From Tenacibaculum skagerrakense (GTDB taxonomy: Bacteria; Bacteroidota; Bacteroidia; Flavobacteriales; Flavobacteriaceae): DNA of 64,000 nt. Under the pieces are notes generated by a model. It searched no databases. It was not told where the DNA came from and was given only the letters and a program-made list of their open reading frames with translations. Position numbers and translations under genes: made by a program. The stretch is from contig NZ_SLXM01000006.1 in the NCBI RefSeq assembly GCF_004345825.1, forward strand, positions 186,001 to 250,000. The letters run 5' to 3'. Below are positions 16,656-25,680 of this stretch, piece after piece (the stretch's first letter is position 1; every line of letters starts with the position of its first letter).

Positions 16656-18272
16656 TTATTTAGACTTGAATAAGTTAATTGAAACCGTTGCTAAGTCTGA
16701 ATTTGGAAACTTTCTGAAAGTTGAATCATCGGAAGTTAACCCGATTTCTTCCATCGCTTTCATGTACTCTTCAATTTCTATAATGTATTGGTCAGAATAT
16801 CCATGAGTAGCATCGTAAGCTGTTGCAGCTGTTTTTCCGATGTTATTTTTGATTAATTCAGGTTTTGACGTGTGCAATTCAATTAACAATAAACCAAACT
16901 TACTAACAAACGGTTTCCATTTATTAAAATGTTGTTTTAATGATTCTATAACTAAATCGTTGTTTATGCGAACTCCTCTGTAAGCGTAAGCTCCAGAACA
17001 ATTGGTGGCAGTAATTTTTCCATTAAGTTTAGGTTCTTCCCAAATTCTATTATGGTCTAAAAATGTTCGAACGTTTAATAAATCTGATAGATTAATACCA
17101 TATTTTTCAGTTAAATCTTTAGACATTGCTTCAGGATCTCCAATATCTCCCCAAATTACCTTTGCCCAAATATCTGCCTGCACAAGGTTTTTACGAGTAA
17201 TCTTTAAAGCAGCTTCGTTATAATCAACACCAATTAATAAAAGCGGATAATCTTCTAATACTTTTCCGCGTTCCGTTTGATTTTCAATAACATTAAATAA
17301 ATGCTTTAAAAAAGCACCATTACCGCAACCAACATCTAAAATTCCTTTAGGCTGCTCATGAATAGGTTTATTAAAAAGTTTAATGATAATTTCATCAATT
17401 ACTTTGAAATATGAGGCATGAGCACCACCACTTCCCCAAACATTCATTTCTCTATCCACATGAATTTCCTCATTTCCAATTCCTTCAGATCTGAATATTG
17501 TAGGGTCACCAAAAATAAATTTATCTAATTTTCTTAGCGTCGGAATATAAGAAACAGTTACACCATAAGCACTTGCACGACGAGAAAAAAACAACCCTTT
17601 ATCTGTAAATTCATAGGAATCTCCCGTTTTTTTAAACCAACCTAAAAAGGTTAAAATATCTAGTAATCGAGCAAAGTTTTCTGGATCTCTATGGAATTCC
17701 TCAGCTTTAAACTTTGTTTGCATAAAATATTTATGAAACATTCCATTCATTCCTAATAATACTAGCGTAGGGCCCACAATGATTCCTTCAATATGGGTAA
17801 GAATTTGTTTTTGTATCGCTAACGTTTTGTGATCTGAAGAAAGTGTAATTCCAAAATTGTCTTTAAAATTAAAATACAAGCTCTCTAATTTTAAAAAAGG
17901 TGCTAGTTCAAATTTTCTAGAACTATATTGTTCTGAAAATTTAAGTAATTCTGCAGCTTCTTTGTAAAGGTTAAAGTTCTTAAACGCTATTTCAGAATAT
18001 TCATTTGTATTTACTGTAACTTTATTGGTTTCGTTATTTACTTCATAAGCAAGCCAACCTTGAGAAGCCAAAGTTCTAAGGGCAACATTTAAATAACCTT
18101 CGTTTGCTTTAAAAGTCTTGGATAATTCGGTTACATCTATTTTTTTATTGTTTATAATGTGAGTTGTAATATCTTTTTTATGTAACTCATAAGCTGCTGG
18201 GCAGGTGACAATTCCATCTAAGTGACGAAATAATGTGCCTCTTAGTTCAGACTTTTCTTGTTTTGAAAGCAT
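16656..18272 (-). CDS. Class I SAM-dependent methyltransferase with tandem winged-helix regions (AprA-like)
   Basis: 538 residues. The SAM motif ILDVGCGNGAFLKHLF lies at about 315-330, followed by a GVDYNEAAL acidic loop. The first 290 residues contain two similar helix-rich modules, each with a hydrophobic helix followed by a wing-like segment (TLASQGWLAYEV and LTFLGWFKKTGDSYEF), as in methyltransferases associated with polyketide-type pathways (AprA-like). No PKS or NRPS gene is present here, so the substrate is unknown and may be a small molecule. The gene stands alone; its downstream neighbour converges. Confidence 0.7.
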   Translation of the reverse strand: MLSKQEKSELRGTLFRHLDGIVTCPAAYELHKKDITTHIINNKKIDVTELSKTFKANEGYLNVALRTLASQGWLAYEVNNETNKVTVNTNEYSEIAFKNFNLYKEAAELLKFSEQYSSRKFELAPFLKLESLYFNFKDNFGITLSSDHKTLAIQKQILTHIEGIIVGPTLVLLGMNGMFHKYFMQTKFKAEEFHRDPENFARLLDILTFLGWFKKTGDSYEFTDKGLFFSRRASAYGVTVSYIPTLRKLDKFIFGDPTIFRSEGIGNEEIHVDREMNVWGSGGAHASYFKVIDEIIIKLFNKPIHEQPKGILDVGCGNGAFLKHLFNVIENQTERGKVLEDYPLLLIGVDYNEAALKITRKNLVQADIWAKVIWGDIGDPEAMSKDLTEKYGINLSDLLNVRTFLDHNRIWEEPKLNGKITATNCSGAYAYRGVRINNDLVIESLKQHFNKWKPFVSKFGLLLIELHTSKPELIKNNIGKTAATAYDATHGYSDQYIIEIEEYMKAMEEIGLTSDDSTFRKFPNSDLATVSINLFKSK

Positions 18273-18352
18273 TTAGTGAAGTTTTATTAGGTTGATTGTT
18301 ATGTCTTAAATTTATAAATTAACTCTAAAAAACACAGATTTTTTTCAAAAAA

Positions 18353-18377
18353 AAACTCATCTAAAAGAGATGAGTTT
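18353..18377 (-). terminator. Terminator of the 18.4-19.2 kb lipoprotein gene
   Basis: Arms AAACTCATCT (18353-18362) and AGATGAGTTT (18368-18377), perfectly paired around a 5-nt loop and followed on the minus strand by a long T run. Confidence 0.8.
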
Positions 18378-18402
18378 ATTGTTTATAAAGGAATTATGAT
18401 TT

Positions 18403-19167
18403 TTAAATCACATCCGTCTTTTTCAACCTGATGAAATTAATTGTTTCTAATAAAGAATCTAACGAATTTCTAATTTCTTTAGATTCAATCTTTTTAAGAA
18501 CAGTATTTACTTTTTCCTCAACACGTTTATAATCAGCTTCTGGATGCTGCATGATAAGCTTTGTAAAGTAAGTATCTATTCCTTTGATAAAGAATTCTTT
18601 TTCATTTTCATAAAAAGCATCTTCATCTTTAATCAAATTCATGTATTTAGAAAAGTTTTTAACTAATTCAGTCATGTTTTCATTAATACGATTTATTACT
18701 TTATCTCCATTCGGATTAGCAGAAAAGGTATAAATAGCATTATTACCAATAGTAAAATATTCCATGTGAAATTCTAAACCAAAATGCCAAACTGCTAATA
18801 ATTCCTTACCGTATATGTATTTATTATTAGCGTCTTTTTCTTCATAAATAGAAGTCATTTCTTTCCATTGGTCAAAAAAATCATGTGCAAATTTATTTCG
18901 CTCTTTAAGATTTATTGTAGTATCATCTAGAATAACTTTGTAGTTCTGTTTATCTAACAATTTTTCTACAATAATTCTTTTCTCAGGATTATCAAAAGTA
19001 GGTTTAGGTTCGTTGTTTAGATAACCAAATCTTAGGTCTAAAATTGCTTTATCATAATCTTTAATGTCCCAATATTGTTTTTCAAGAGGGAAATCGTGTT
19101 TGTTAGTTGTACAATTAAAAATAGAAATAGATGTGATGAATAAAAGTAATACCTTACTGATTTTCAT
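18403..19167 (-). CDS. Lipoprotein of unknown function
   Basis: 254 residues from ATG 19167 (MKISKVLLLFITSISIFNC), which gives a proper lipoprotein signal ending at Cys19; a longer frame exists upstream. The mature part is all-helical by composition, with many charged residues and no known motif; its C-terminal half (EADYKRVEEKVNTVLKKIES) looks like a helical bundle. It has its own -7 box, TAGATTTG, 28 bp upstream and a strong terminator, so it is a monocistronic unit. The function is unknown. Confidence 0.65.
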   Translation of the reverse strand: MKISKVLLLFITSISIFNCTTNKHDFPLEKQYWDIKDYDKAILDLRFGYLNNEPKPTFDNPEKRIIVEKLLDKQNYKVILDDTTINLKERNKFAHDFFDQWKEMTSIYEEKDANNKYIYGKELLAVWHFGLEFHMEYFTIGNNAIYTFSANPNGDKVINRINENMTELVKNFSKYMNLIKDEDAFYENEKEFFIKGIDTYFTKLIMQHPEADYKRVEEKVNTVLKKIESKEIRNSLDSLLETINFIRLKKTDVI

Positions 19168-19194
19168 TTGTTTAAGTTTTTTTGAATTAAGGCG

Positions 19195-19202
19195 CAAATC
19201 TA
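19195..19202 (-). promoter_or_regulatory. -7 box of the 18.4-19.2 kb lipoprotein gene
   Basis: TAGATTTG on the minus strand, 27 bp before ATG 19167, in the short gap after the Nudix gene. The same octamer with the same GCG flank occurs at 10506-10513. Confidence 0.5.
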
Positions 19203-19208
19203 AGAAAA

Positions 19209-19754
19209 CTATCTGTTTAAAAGAGTATAAATTGTATTAAATACAAATTCGTAATAATCACTGTATTCGGGAAGAAGTACATTTTTAAATTTTGAAGTGT
19301 TCTTTAAAATATCTAATTCGAACAATTGTAACTCATCAACTTCACTTTCTTGTATCACAAGTTGTTCAATAGGTACTGTTAATTCAGAAATGAAAACATG
19401 ATGAAATTCGTTGTCAATAATTCCGTTTGTATGATTTACCTGATGTTTTCTAGTGCCAATTTTAATAAGATTTTCAGGAAAAATAGTAAAACCTATTTCC
19501 TCTTCAACTTCTCTTAATGCCGCAATTTCAATCTTTTCACCAGCTGCTATATGACCTGCAACAGAAATATCCCACAAACCAGGAAATACTTTTTTTGATA
19601 AAGCTCTTTTCTGTAATAATATTTTTCCATCGGAAGTATAAATCCATATATGAACAGTAGGATGGAAGTAACCATATTTGTGAGCTTGGGACTTTAAACA
19701 GGTTTTTCCAGTGTACTTGCCATTTTCATCAACAATATCTATTAATTCATCCAT
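19209..19754 (-). CDS. Nudix hydrolase of the isopentenyl-diphosphate-isomerase-like group
   Basis: 181 residues. The complete Nudix box (GHIAAGEKIEIAALREVEEE) lies at about 67-88. The N-terminus (MDELIDIVDENGKYTGKTC) and the HPTVHIWIYTSDGKILLQKR segment place it with YfcD-like enzymes, relatives of IPP isomerase that hydrolyse nucleoside or other diphosphates. Substrate is not predictable. Only 2 bp separate it from the upstream PLP enzyme gene, so the two are co-transcribed. Confidence 0.85.
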   Translation of the reverse strand: MDELIDIVDENGKYTGKTCLKSQAHKYGYFHPTVHIWIYTSDGKILLQKRALSKKVFPGLWDISVAGHIAAGEKIEIAALREVEEEIGFTIFPENLIKIGTRKHQVNHTNGIIDNEFHHVFISELTVPIEQLVIQESEVDELQLFELDILKNTSKFKNVLLPEYSDYYEFVFNTIYTLLNR

Positions 19755-19756
19755 GG

Positions 19757-20917
19757 TTATTGAATTTCAGATAGAAAACACTTGGTCAATTTGTCAAAAT
19801 CTTCTTTTGTATTGAATAAATGACAAGAAATTCGAACATAATTACCTCTGTAAGAAACAAATATCTGTTCTTGTTGTAAACGATTTTTTATACTCTCTAT
19901 GTTAACATGATTTGGAAGTTGAATTCCAAATAAATGCTTAGCTCTAAATTCGTCTTCTTCAATAATGCAGCCAACTTCTCGAAGTTTTTTAATAAAATCT
20001 GATGTAATAGATAGACAGTATTCTTGAATTTCAACCGGATTCCATTTTAAAAGTTGCGTTAATGCTGCAATTTGCATTTCCGTATAAATAAAGCTTCCGT
20101 GTTCACCAACGCAGTATCGATTGGCAAGTGGTTTGTATTCAGTTTGATAATTGGTTAATCCGCTTAAATTTTCGCTATTGAGTCGATTCGACCAGTTCTC
20201 TTCTAGAGGAATTCCATTGTCAAAATAAGAACCGAAATATCCATAAGCACAACCATAAGGTCCAAATAGCCACTTATAACCCGCGCATATTAAAGCATCA
20301 GGTTGTAATTCTTCAACAGAGAAAGGTAATGCACCAACAGATTGACTTCCATCAATAATAAATAATGAATTATGCACTGTTGCTTTTTCTCGAATAGCTT
20401 TTAAATTGAACAAAGTTCCGTTAGCCCAATGAATATTTCCCATAGCTATCACTGCTGTTTTGTTCGATATAGCATTCAATATATTTTCGTTCCAAAGCTT
20501 TCCTTTGTTTTCAGTTGTATTTGGTTGTTTGGCAATTTTTATAGTAGCCTTGTATTTATTTGCTAATCGTTCCCACACATAATAATTACTAGGGAATTGC
20601 TCTTCAATTAGCAATATTTCATCACCTTCATTGAGTTTTATATTATTTGCTACAGTTGACAATCCATAAGAAACAGAAGGAATACATGCAATTCTATTAT
20701 AATCATCTGCTTTTACAAGTTGAGCGAAAAGTTTTTTGAGTTTAACAATTGGATCAAAATAACGAGATGCAGTAATTATATAAGGTTTACTTTTTTCTTT
20801 TACGGTTTTAATTCCGGCTTCTTCCACACTTTTAAAAGAAGGAGACTGACTGGCTATATTTAAATAAGTAATCCCTTCTGGTAAATCAAATAGATGCTTT
20901 TGGTTGGTTAAACTCAT
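19757..20917 (-). CDS. PLP-dependent class V aminotransferase (cysteine-desulfurase-like)
   Basis: 386 residues of fold type I. The PLP-binding lysine is in CAGYKWLFGPYGCAYGYF, and the cofactor region has DGSQSVGALPF, with Asp binding the pyridine nitrogen. It resembles kynureninase- and cysteine-desulfurase-like class V enzymes, but the extended catalytic-cysteine loop of an IscS/SufS desulfurase is not evident, so another amino-acid reaction is likely. It heads a two-gene unit with the Nudix gene. Confidence 0.8.
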   Translation of the reverse strand: MSLTNQKHLFDLPEGITYLNIASQSPSFKSVEEAGIKTVKEKSKPYIITASRYFDPIVKLKKLFAQLVKADDYNRIACIPSVSYGLSTVANNIKLNEGDEILLIEEQFPSNYYVWERLANKYKATIKIAKQPNTTENKGKLWNENILNAISNKTAVIAMGNIHWANGTLFNLKAIREKATVHNSLFIIDGSQSVGALPFSVEELQPDALICAGYKWLFGPYGCAYGYFGSYFDNGIPLEENWSNRLNSENLSGLTNYQTEYKPLANRYCVGEHGSFIYTEMQIAALTQLLKWNPVEIQEYCLSITSDFIKKLREVGCIIEEDEFRAKHLFGIQLPNHVNIESIKNRLQQEQIFVSYRGNYVRISCHLFNTKEDFDKLTKCFLSEIQ

Positions 20918-21042
20918 ATTGATGGTATTTCTTGTAAAAATAAAAAATGCTGCATAGTATTTTATTTATCAGAATAATTTTTTACGTTAAATTAAACCAA
21001 TAGAGGTTGTTGTAGTCTTACTCTAAAACTAATTAATAATTT

Positions 21043-22218
21043 ATGGTAAAGTCGATGTATTCCCTTGTGTTGTTAGTAATTGTTTTGATTTGTTTCGCTT
21101 GTAGTAGTGAAAATGAGAATTATGAACCTGTTTCTGCTAGTATTTTAAATCTACCAAACGAACCTTATGATTATATAAACCTCAACCTACCAAGTCATTT
21201 TATCAATAATGTACCAGGACAGCCTTTACCAACATCAGTTAATGGTATCGATAACACTCCAGATGATAATCCAATTACAAATGATGGAGCTACTTTAGGT
21301 CGAGTACTTTTTTATGATAAAAAATTAAGTGCAAACGGAACTATATCTTGTGCTTCTTGTCATAAACAGGACAAAGGATTTTCGGATGATGAGGTTTTAA
21401 GTATTGGTTTTGATGGAGGAACAACAGGAAGACATTCCATGACGTTGATTAATTCTAGATATTACCAAAGAGGCCGCTTTTTTTGGGATGAAAGAGCTGC
21501 TACCTTAGAGGAACAAGTGTTAATGCCGTTTCAAGATCCAGTAGAAATGGGAATGACTATAGAGCAAGTGGTTAGTACTGTGCAAGAGCAAGAGTATTAT
21601 CCTGAATTGTTTGAAAAAGCGTTTGGTTCAACAGAAATTACAAGTGATAAAATTTCAAAAGCCTTGGCGCAATTTGTTAGAAGTATTGTTAGTTATTCTA
21701 GTAAATATGACCAAGGAAGAGCTTCTTCAACTTCACCAGGCGCAAACTTTGCTAATTTTACAGCGGAGGAAAATTTAGGAAAAAATTTATTTTTTCAGAC
21801 AATTCCAAATGGAGGAGGAGCTTGTTTTGGGTGTCATACAACAGAAGCATTTGTGAGTGCTAATCCTGGTCCGCAAAACAACGGACTTGATTTAGTTTCT
21901 ACAACCGATTTAGGAGCAGGAGCTGTATATACTAATCCGATTTTTGAGGGACGTTTTAAAACATCAACTTTACGAAACATAGAATTAACTGCACCGTATA
22001 TGCACGATGGAAGATTTGCAACGTTAGAAGAAGTCGTTGAACATTATAATAGCGGTATTCAAGCGCATCCTACACTTTCTCCAGCATTAACTGATGATAA
22101 TGGAAATCCTGTAAGGCTTAATTTTACAGAAGCTGAAAAGGCTGCGTTAGTCGCATTTTTAAAAACATTAACAGACAATACAGTTAGTGATGAAGTAAAA
22201 TGGAGTAATCCTTTTTAA
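21043..22218 (+). CDS. Di-haem cytochrome c peroxidase, lipoprotein
   Basis: 391 residues. The signal peptide (MYSLVLLVIVLICFAC) has a lipobox with Cys20, so it is anchored to a periplasm-facing membrane. Two haem motifs, CASCH (103-107) and CFGCH (261-265), define the CcpA/MauG family. Between them lie GFSDDEVLSIGF and a QDPVEMG segment; a final APYMHDGRFATLEEVVEHY supplies the distal methionine and histidine. It reduces hydrogen peroxide with electrons from small cytochromes. ATG 21055 is an alternative start. A perfect hairpin follows. Confidence 0.9.
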   Translation: MVKSMYSLVLLVIVLICFACSSENENYEPVSASILNLPNEPYDYINLNLPSHFINNVPGQPLPTSVNGIDNTPDDNPITNDGATLGRVLFYDKKLSANGTISCASCHKQDKGFSDDEVLSIGFDGGTTGRHSMTLINSRYYQRGRFFWDERAATLEEQVLMPFQDPVEMGMTIEQVVSTVQEQEYYPELFEKAFGSTEITSDKISKALAQFVRSIVSYSSKYDQGRASSTSPGANFANFTAEENLGKNLFFQTIPNGGGACFGCHTTEAFVSANPGPQNNGLDLVSTTDLGAGAVYTNPIFEGRFKTSTLRNIELTAPYMHDGRFATLEEVVEHYNSGIQAHPTLSPALTDDNGNPVRLNFTEAEKAALVAFLKTLTDNTVSDEVKWSNPF

Positions 22219-22244
22219 AAAACGATAATTAAATGTAATTAAAT

Positions 22245-22281
22245 AAAAAGGCTTAAACTTTACATAAGTTTAAGCCTTTTT
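22245..22281. terminator. Bidirectional terminator between the peroxidase and M42 peptidase genes
   Basis: Perfect 16-bp arms at 22245-22260 and 22266-22281 (core GGCTTAAACTT), 5-nt loop, A run on one side and T run on the other. It serves both convergent genes. Confidence 0.85.
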
Positions 22282-22289
22282 AGTAAGCT

Positions 22290-23381
22290 TTATTTGAAGT
22301 AAGAGAAATCTTCTCCGTCTTCAATTTTTAATAATGCGTGATAAATCATTCTAATAACGTTCTCCACATCTTCTCTATGCACCATTTCTACAGTGGTGTG
22401 CATATAACGTAAAGGTAAAGAGATTAAAGCAGAGGCAACACCACCATTACTGTAAGCAAAAGCATCTGTGTCTGTTCCTGTAGCTCTTGATAAAGCAGAA
22501 CGTTGGAACGGAATATTATTTTCTTCTGCGCCTTCAATAATTAAATCTCTTAATTTTTGTTGAACTGCAGGTGCATAAGCAACAACAGGACCTTTTCCAA
22601 TTTCTTGATGACCTTGTGTTTTCATATCAATCATTGGAGTGGTTGTATCATGAGTCACATCAGTAACAATAGCAACATTTGGTTTAATTGTATGCGTAAT
22701 CATTTCGGCACCACGAAGTCCAATTTCTTCTTGAACAGAGTTTGTAATATATAATCCGAAAGGAAGTTTTTTCTTATTTTCATGTAACAAACGAGCAACT
22801 TCAGCAATCATAAATCCACCCATTCTATTATCTAAAGCACGACAAACAAATTTGTTTTCATTTAAAATATGAAACTCATCTGGGTAAGTAATAACACAAC
22901 CAACATGAACACCTAGCGCTTCAACTTCTTCTTTATTTGCACAACCTACATCAATAAAAATATTATCTTGTTTAGGAGGAGTTTCGTTTCCTTTATCTCT
23001 AGTATGAATTGCTGGCCAACCAAAAACTCCTTTTACAATTCCTTTTTTTGTATGAATATTTACAACTTTACTAGGAGCTATTTGATGATCACTTCCTCCG
23101 TTTCTAATAACATAAATTAATCCTTTGTCAGAAATATAGTTTACATACCAAGAAATTTCATCAGCATGTCCTTCAATAACTACTTTGTATTTAGCATCAG
23201 GGTTTATAACACCAACAGCACTTCCGTACGTATCGGTTATAAATTCATCAACGTAAGGTTTTAGATAGTCCATCCAAATTTTTTGTCCTTCCCATTCATA
23301 ACCTGTAGGAGCAGCATTGTTTAAATATTTTTCTAAAAAGTCAATTGAATCTTTAGTTAATATGGTTTCTTTGTTTGACAT
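22290..23381 (-). CDS. M42 family metallopeptidase (glutamyl/tetrahedral aminopeptidase-like)
   Basis: 363 residues from ATG 23381 (MSNKETILTKDSIDFLE). The di-metal ligands appear in order: GHADEIS, DNRMGGFM, the catalytic glutamate in QEEIGLRGAEM, DVTHDT, and a final H in RYMHTTVEMVH. The family forms large dodecameric aminopeptidases that degrade cytosolic peptides. It lies 37 bp downstream of the acyltransferase gene on the same strand and may share its transcript. Confidence 0.9.
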   Translation of the reverse strand: MSNKETILTKDSIDFLEKYLNNAAPTGYEWEGQKIWMDYLKPYVDEFITDTYGSAVGVINPDAKYKVVIEGHADEISWYVNYISDKGLIYVIRNGGSDHQIAPSKVVNIHTKKGIVKGVFGWPAIHTRDKGNETPPKQDNIFIDVGCANKEEVEALGVHVGCVITYPDEFHILNENKFVCRALDNRMGGFMIAEVARLLHENKKKLPFGLYITNSVQEEIGLRGAEMITHTIKPNVAIVTDVTHDTTTPMIDMKTQGHQEIGKGPVVAYAPAVQQKLRDLIIEGAEENNIPFQRSALSRATGTDTDAFAYSNGGVASALISLPLRYMHTTVEMVHREDVENVIRMIYHALLKIEDGEDFSYFK

Positions 23382-23418
23382 AATTGTAACTAAGTTTTTT
23401 ATGTTTAAGAAGTATTGG

Positions 23419-24222
23419 TTATCCCCAAAAACTTCTACTTTCAATAAATTCTTCTTGTTCTTTAAGTTGTTGCGGAGTTAAAACCTTTAAGAAAGAAGGA
23501 TGTTGTTCTATAGCAAATTGAATTTTTTCAACAATGCTATCTACACTTTCATTTTCATAATCAATTTCCAAAGGTTCTTTAATTACCATAGACTGTAATA
23601 CGTTACGCTTTTTAATCATCAATCCTTTTTTATCAAAAGATCTTCTGAATCCGTCAATAACTATTGGAACTACAGTAGGCTTAAATGTTTTGATAATATG
23701 AGCTGTTCCTCTTCGAATTGGTTTAAATGGAGTAGTAGTACCTTGTGGGAAGGTAATTACCCATCCGTCTTTTAAAGCAGTTCCGATATTAGAGATATCA
23801 GACAATTTAACTTGTCTATTAATATCTTTCCCAGAACTTCTCCATGTTCTTTCTACAGAAACAGAACCAACATAGGCAAAAATTCGAGGTAATAACCCTG
23901 ATTTCATAGTTTCGCCAGCAGCAACATAATAAAGGTTTAACTTAGGTTTCCAGAGGTATCCAATATTTTTAATATTGTCATCACGACCTTTTAAAGAAGC
24001 ATTAAAAACATGAAACATAGCTGCTACATCAGCAAAATAGGTTTGATGATTTGAAATGAAAAGTATGTTCTTATCTGGAAGTTGTCTTAATATTTCAGAA
24101 CCTTCAATTTGCAAATTATTAAAACTCCTGTACCTACTATGAGATATAAGTCCTAATATTTGAATTAGAAAGCGTTTTATAAATAGAATATGTCCAAAAG
24201 GATTCCTTTTAAATAGGGGCAT
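23419..24222 (-). CDS. Lysophospholipid acyltransferase (PlsC-like) with an altered HX4D motif
   Basis: 267 residues. The acyltransferase blocks are present but deviate: the catalytic H-X4-D reads HQTYFAD, with five residues between His and Asp, and the phosphate-binding FPEGTRS block reads FPQGTTTP, followed by RRGTAHI. A membrane-associated N-terminal helix (HILFIKRFLIQILGLI) fits an inner-membrane enzyme that acylates lysophospholipids or a similar acceptor. Similar sequences are, to my memory, common in Flavobacteriaceae. A -7 box lies 20 bp upstream of the start. Confidence 0.8.
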   Translation of the reverse strand: MPLFKRNPFGHILFIKRFLIQILGLISHSRYRSFNNLQIEGSEILRQLPDKNILFISNHQTYFADVAAMFHVFNASLKGRDDNIKNIGYLWKPKLNLYYVAAGETMKSGLLPRIFAYVGSVSVERTWRSSGKDINRQVKLSDISNIGTALKDGWVITFPQGTTTPFKPIRRGTAHIIKTFKPTVVPIVIDGFRRSFDKKGLMIKKRNVLQSMVIKEPLEIDYENESVDSIVEKIQFAIEQHPSFLKVLTPQQLKEQEEFIESRSFWG

Positions 24223-24241
24223 AAAAACTAATTTAGTTAAA

Positions 24242-24249
24242 CAAATTTA
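24242..24249 (-). promoter_or_regulatory. -7 box of the acyltransferase gene
   Basis: TAAATTTG on the minus strand, 19 bp before ATG 24222 and beyond the stop of the Nudix gene. No obvious -33 element. Confidence 0.4.
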
Positions 24250-24260
24250 AAAAAACATTT

Positions 24261-24896
24261 TCATTCAATTTCTTTCATTAAATCTTTTATTTCAGATAAC
24301 ATCATTGCAGTAGCACCCCAAACAATGTGATTATAAAATTTAAAGCACGGAACCTCAATCTCTTTCATGTAAGAAGTTTCTAAAACTACAGAAGAAACAT
24401 TTTCATCATTTAGTAGAGCTTTAGCTTCGATTTCAATAAGTTTTGCTACTTCTTCATTAGGTGTAAGTATAGGCTTTTCGTCTAAAAAACCTATAAAAGG
24501 AGTAACCATAAAATTACTTGGTGGGATATAAGTATCAGATAATTGTCTAATTATTTCAACTGAATTTTGAGCCACTCCAACTTCTTCTTCAAGTTCTCTT
24601 AAAGCGGTTTGTTGTAATGAATTATCAATTTTATCGTATTTCCCTCCAGGAAAACTTATCTGGGCAGAATGAGTACCATTGTAACTTGCCCTTTGTGTTA
24701 GTAAAAAAGTAGTTTTATTATTTTCATCAGGATAAAAAAGCGCCATAACTGCAGCTTTCCTTGGATTACTTTTTTTTATTTTTTCTTCAGAAATCTTAAT
24801 TCGTAATTCGGGAACGAGCTTAAATTGCGATTCTAATCCGCCTAATGGAGCTGATTTTATTTGATGAATTTGATTTTTGAAATATGAAAACTTCAT
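24261..24896 (-). CDS. CoA pyrophosphatase (Nudix family)
   Basis: 211 residues. It has the LTQRASYNGTHSAQISFPGG element typical of coenzyme A pyrophosphatases, then the Nudix helix (LQQTALRELEEEVGV). These enzymes cleave CoA to 4'-phosphopantetheine and 3',5'-ADP and limit oxidised or excess CoA. The protein is cytosolic, and its stop lies 38 bp upstream of the acyltransferase ATG. It is divergent from the 24979 membrane-protein gene. Confidence 0.88.
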   Translation of the reverse strand: MKFSYFKNQIHQIKSAPLGGLESQFKLVPELRIKISEEKIKKSNPRKAAVMALFYPDENNKTTFLLTQRASYNGTHSAQISFPGGKYDKIDNSLQQTALRELEEEVGVAQNSVEIIRQLSDTYIPPSNFMVTPFIGFLDEKPILTPNEEVAKLIEIEAKALLNDENVSSVVLETSYMKEIEVPCFKFYNHIVWGATAMMLSEIKDLMKEIE

Positions 24897-24978
24897 TAAT
24901 ACTGTTACTTTTATGATTTTTTGTGTCTAATAAAGTGACTTGAAAATTGGGGAGAATTGTATACTAATTATCAAAAAT

Positions 24979-25281
24979 ATGAATATAGAAAATAAATATC
25001 AAAAATTACTATTAGGAATACTATTCGATATTATTGGATATGCTTCTTTTATAATACCTGGATTAGCTGAATTAACTGATATTGTTTGGGCACCAGCTTC
25101 TGCTTATTTAATGACTAAAATGTACAAAGGAAACAAAGGGAAAATAGCAGCTGTAATTTCATTTGTTGAAGAAGCAATGCCTTGGTTAGATGTTCTTCCT
25201 ACTTTTACATTTATGTGGTTGTATACTTACGTGTTTACTAATAAGAATAAGAAGGAGACTAAAAAAACGATTGATGTTTAG
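24979..25281 (+). CDS. Small conserved membrane protein
   Basis: 100 residues from ATG 24979 (MNIENKYQKLLLGILFDIIG); an upstream in-frame ATG at 24940 is less likely. The hydrophobic segments at about 10-28, 35-49 and 74-87 suggest two or three helices, with conserved-looking motifs FVEEAMPWLDVLPTFTFMW. The C-terminus is strongly basic (NKNKKETKK). The stop overlaps the stop of the convergent gene at 25278. I do not recognise the family, and the function is unknown. Confidence 0.65.
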   Translation: MNIENKYQKLLLGILFDIIGYASFIIPGLAELTDIVWAPASAYLMTKMYKGNKGKIAAVISFVEEAMPWLDVLPTFTFMWLYTYVFTNKNKKETKKTIDV

Positions 25282-25589
25282 TTTTTTCTGTTAAATAAAA
25301 ACCCAAACCCTAAACGACTTAAAAATTTCTTTTCAAACTCCCAAAAGAAATTAAATTGACCAAATAACCAACCAACAATAGGTAATGTTGTTTGATAAAT
25401 AGGAAATATTAAAAGAATACGTAAAGGATAGTAAATCCATGGATTTAACGTTTCTGATGATAATCCAAGAAAACTAGTTATTGGTTTAGCTACCCAAGCA
25501 GAGAATGAACCGTTAATAGCAAAAACAATTAATACAGCAATTACATCCCAATTAGTTTTTAAACCCCAACGTTCTTTTAGTTTTTCCAA
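25278..25589 (-). CDS. DUF6787-like membrane protein (TTG start)
   Basis: 103 residues. Start TTG 25589, because no ATG exists before the in-frame stop at 25599-25601. Hydrophobic helices lie at about 16-38 and 48-76, and the motif WYYPLRILL-like (NPWIYYPLRILLIFPIYQ) resembles the DUF6787 family of Bacteroidota. A TACTTTTG box lies 24 bp upstream, supporting this start. The function is unknown. Confidence 0.65.
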   Translation of the reverse strand: MEKLKERWGLKTNWDVIAVLIVFAINGSFSAWVAKPITSFLGLSSETLNPWIYYPLRILLIFPIYQTTLPIVGWLFGQFNFFWEFEKKFLSRLGFGFLFNRKN

Positions 25590-25613
25590 AATAAGAAGTT
25601 AAATATTTGGGGG

Positions 25614-25621
25614 CAAAAGTA
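25614..25621 (-). promoter_or_regulatory. -7 box of the DUF6787-like gene
   Basis: TACTTTTG on the minus strand, 24 bp before the TTG start. Its position helps justify the unusual start codon. Confidence 0.45.
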
Positions 25622-25630
25622 TAGAAAAGA

Positions 25631-25660
25631 AAAAGGGTAAGCAAATGTGCTTACCCTTTT
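25631..25660 (-). terminator. Terminator of the DUF937 gene
   Basis: Arms 25631-25643 and 25648-25660 (AAAAGGGTAAGCA and complement) pair perfectly with a 4-nt loop and a T run on the minus strand. Confidence 0.85.
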
Positions 25661-25680
25661 ATTGTTATGTAGATTGAATC

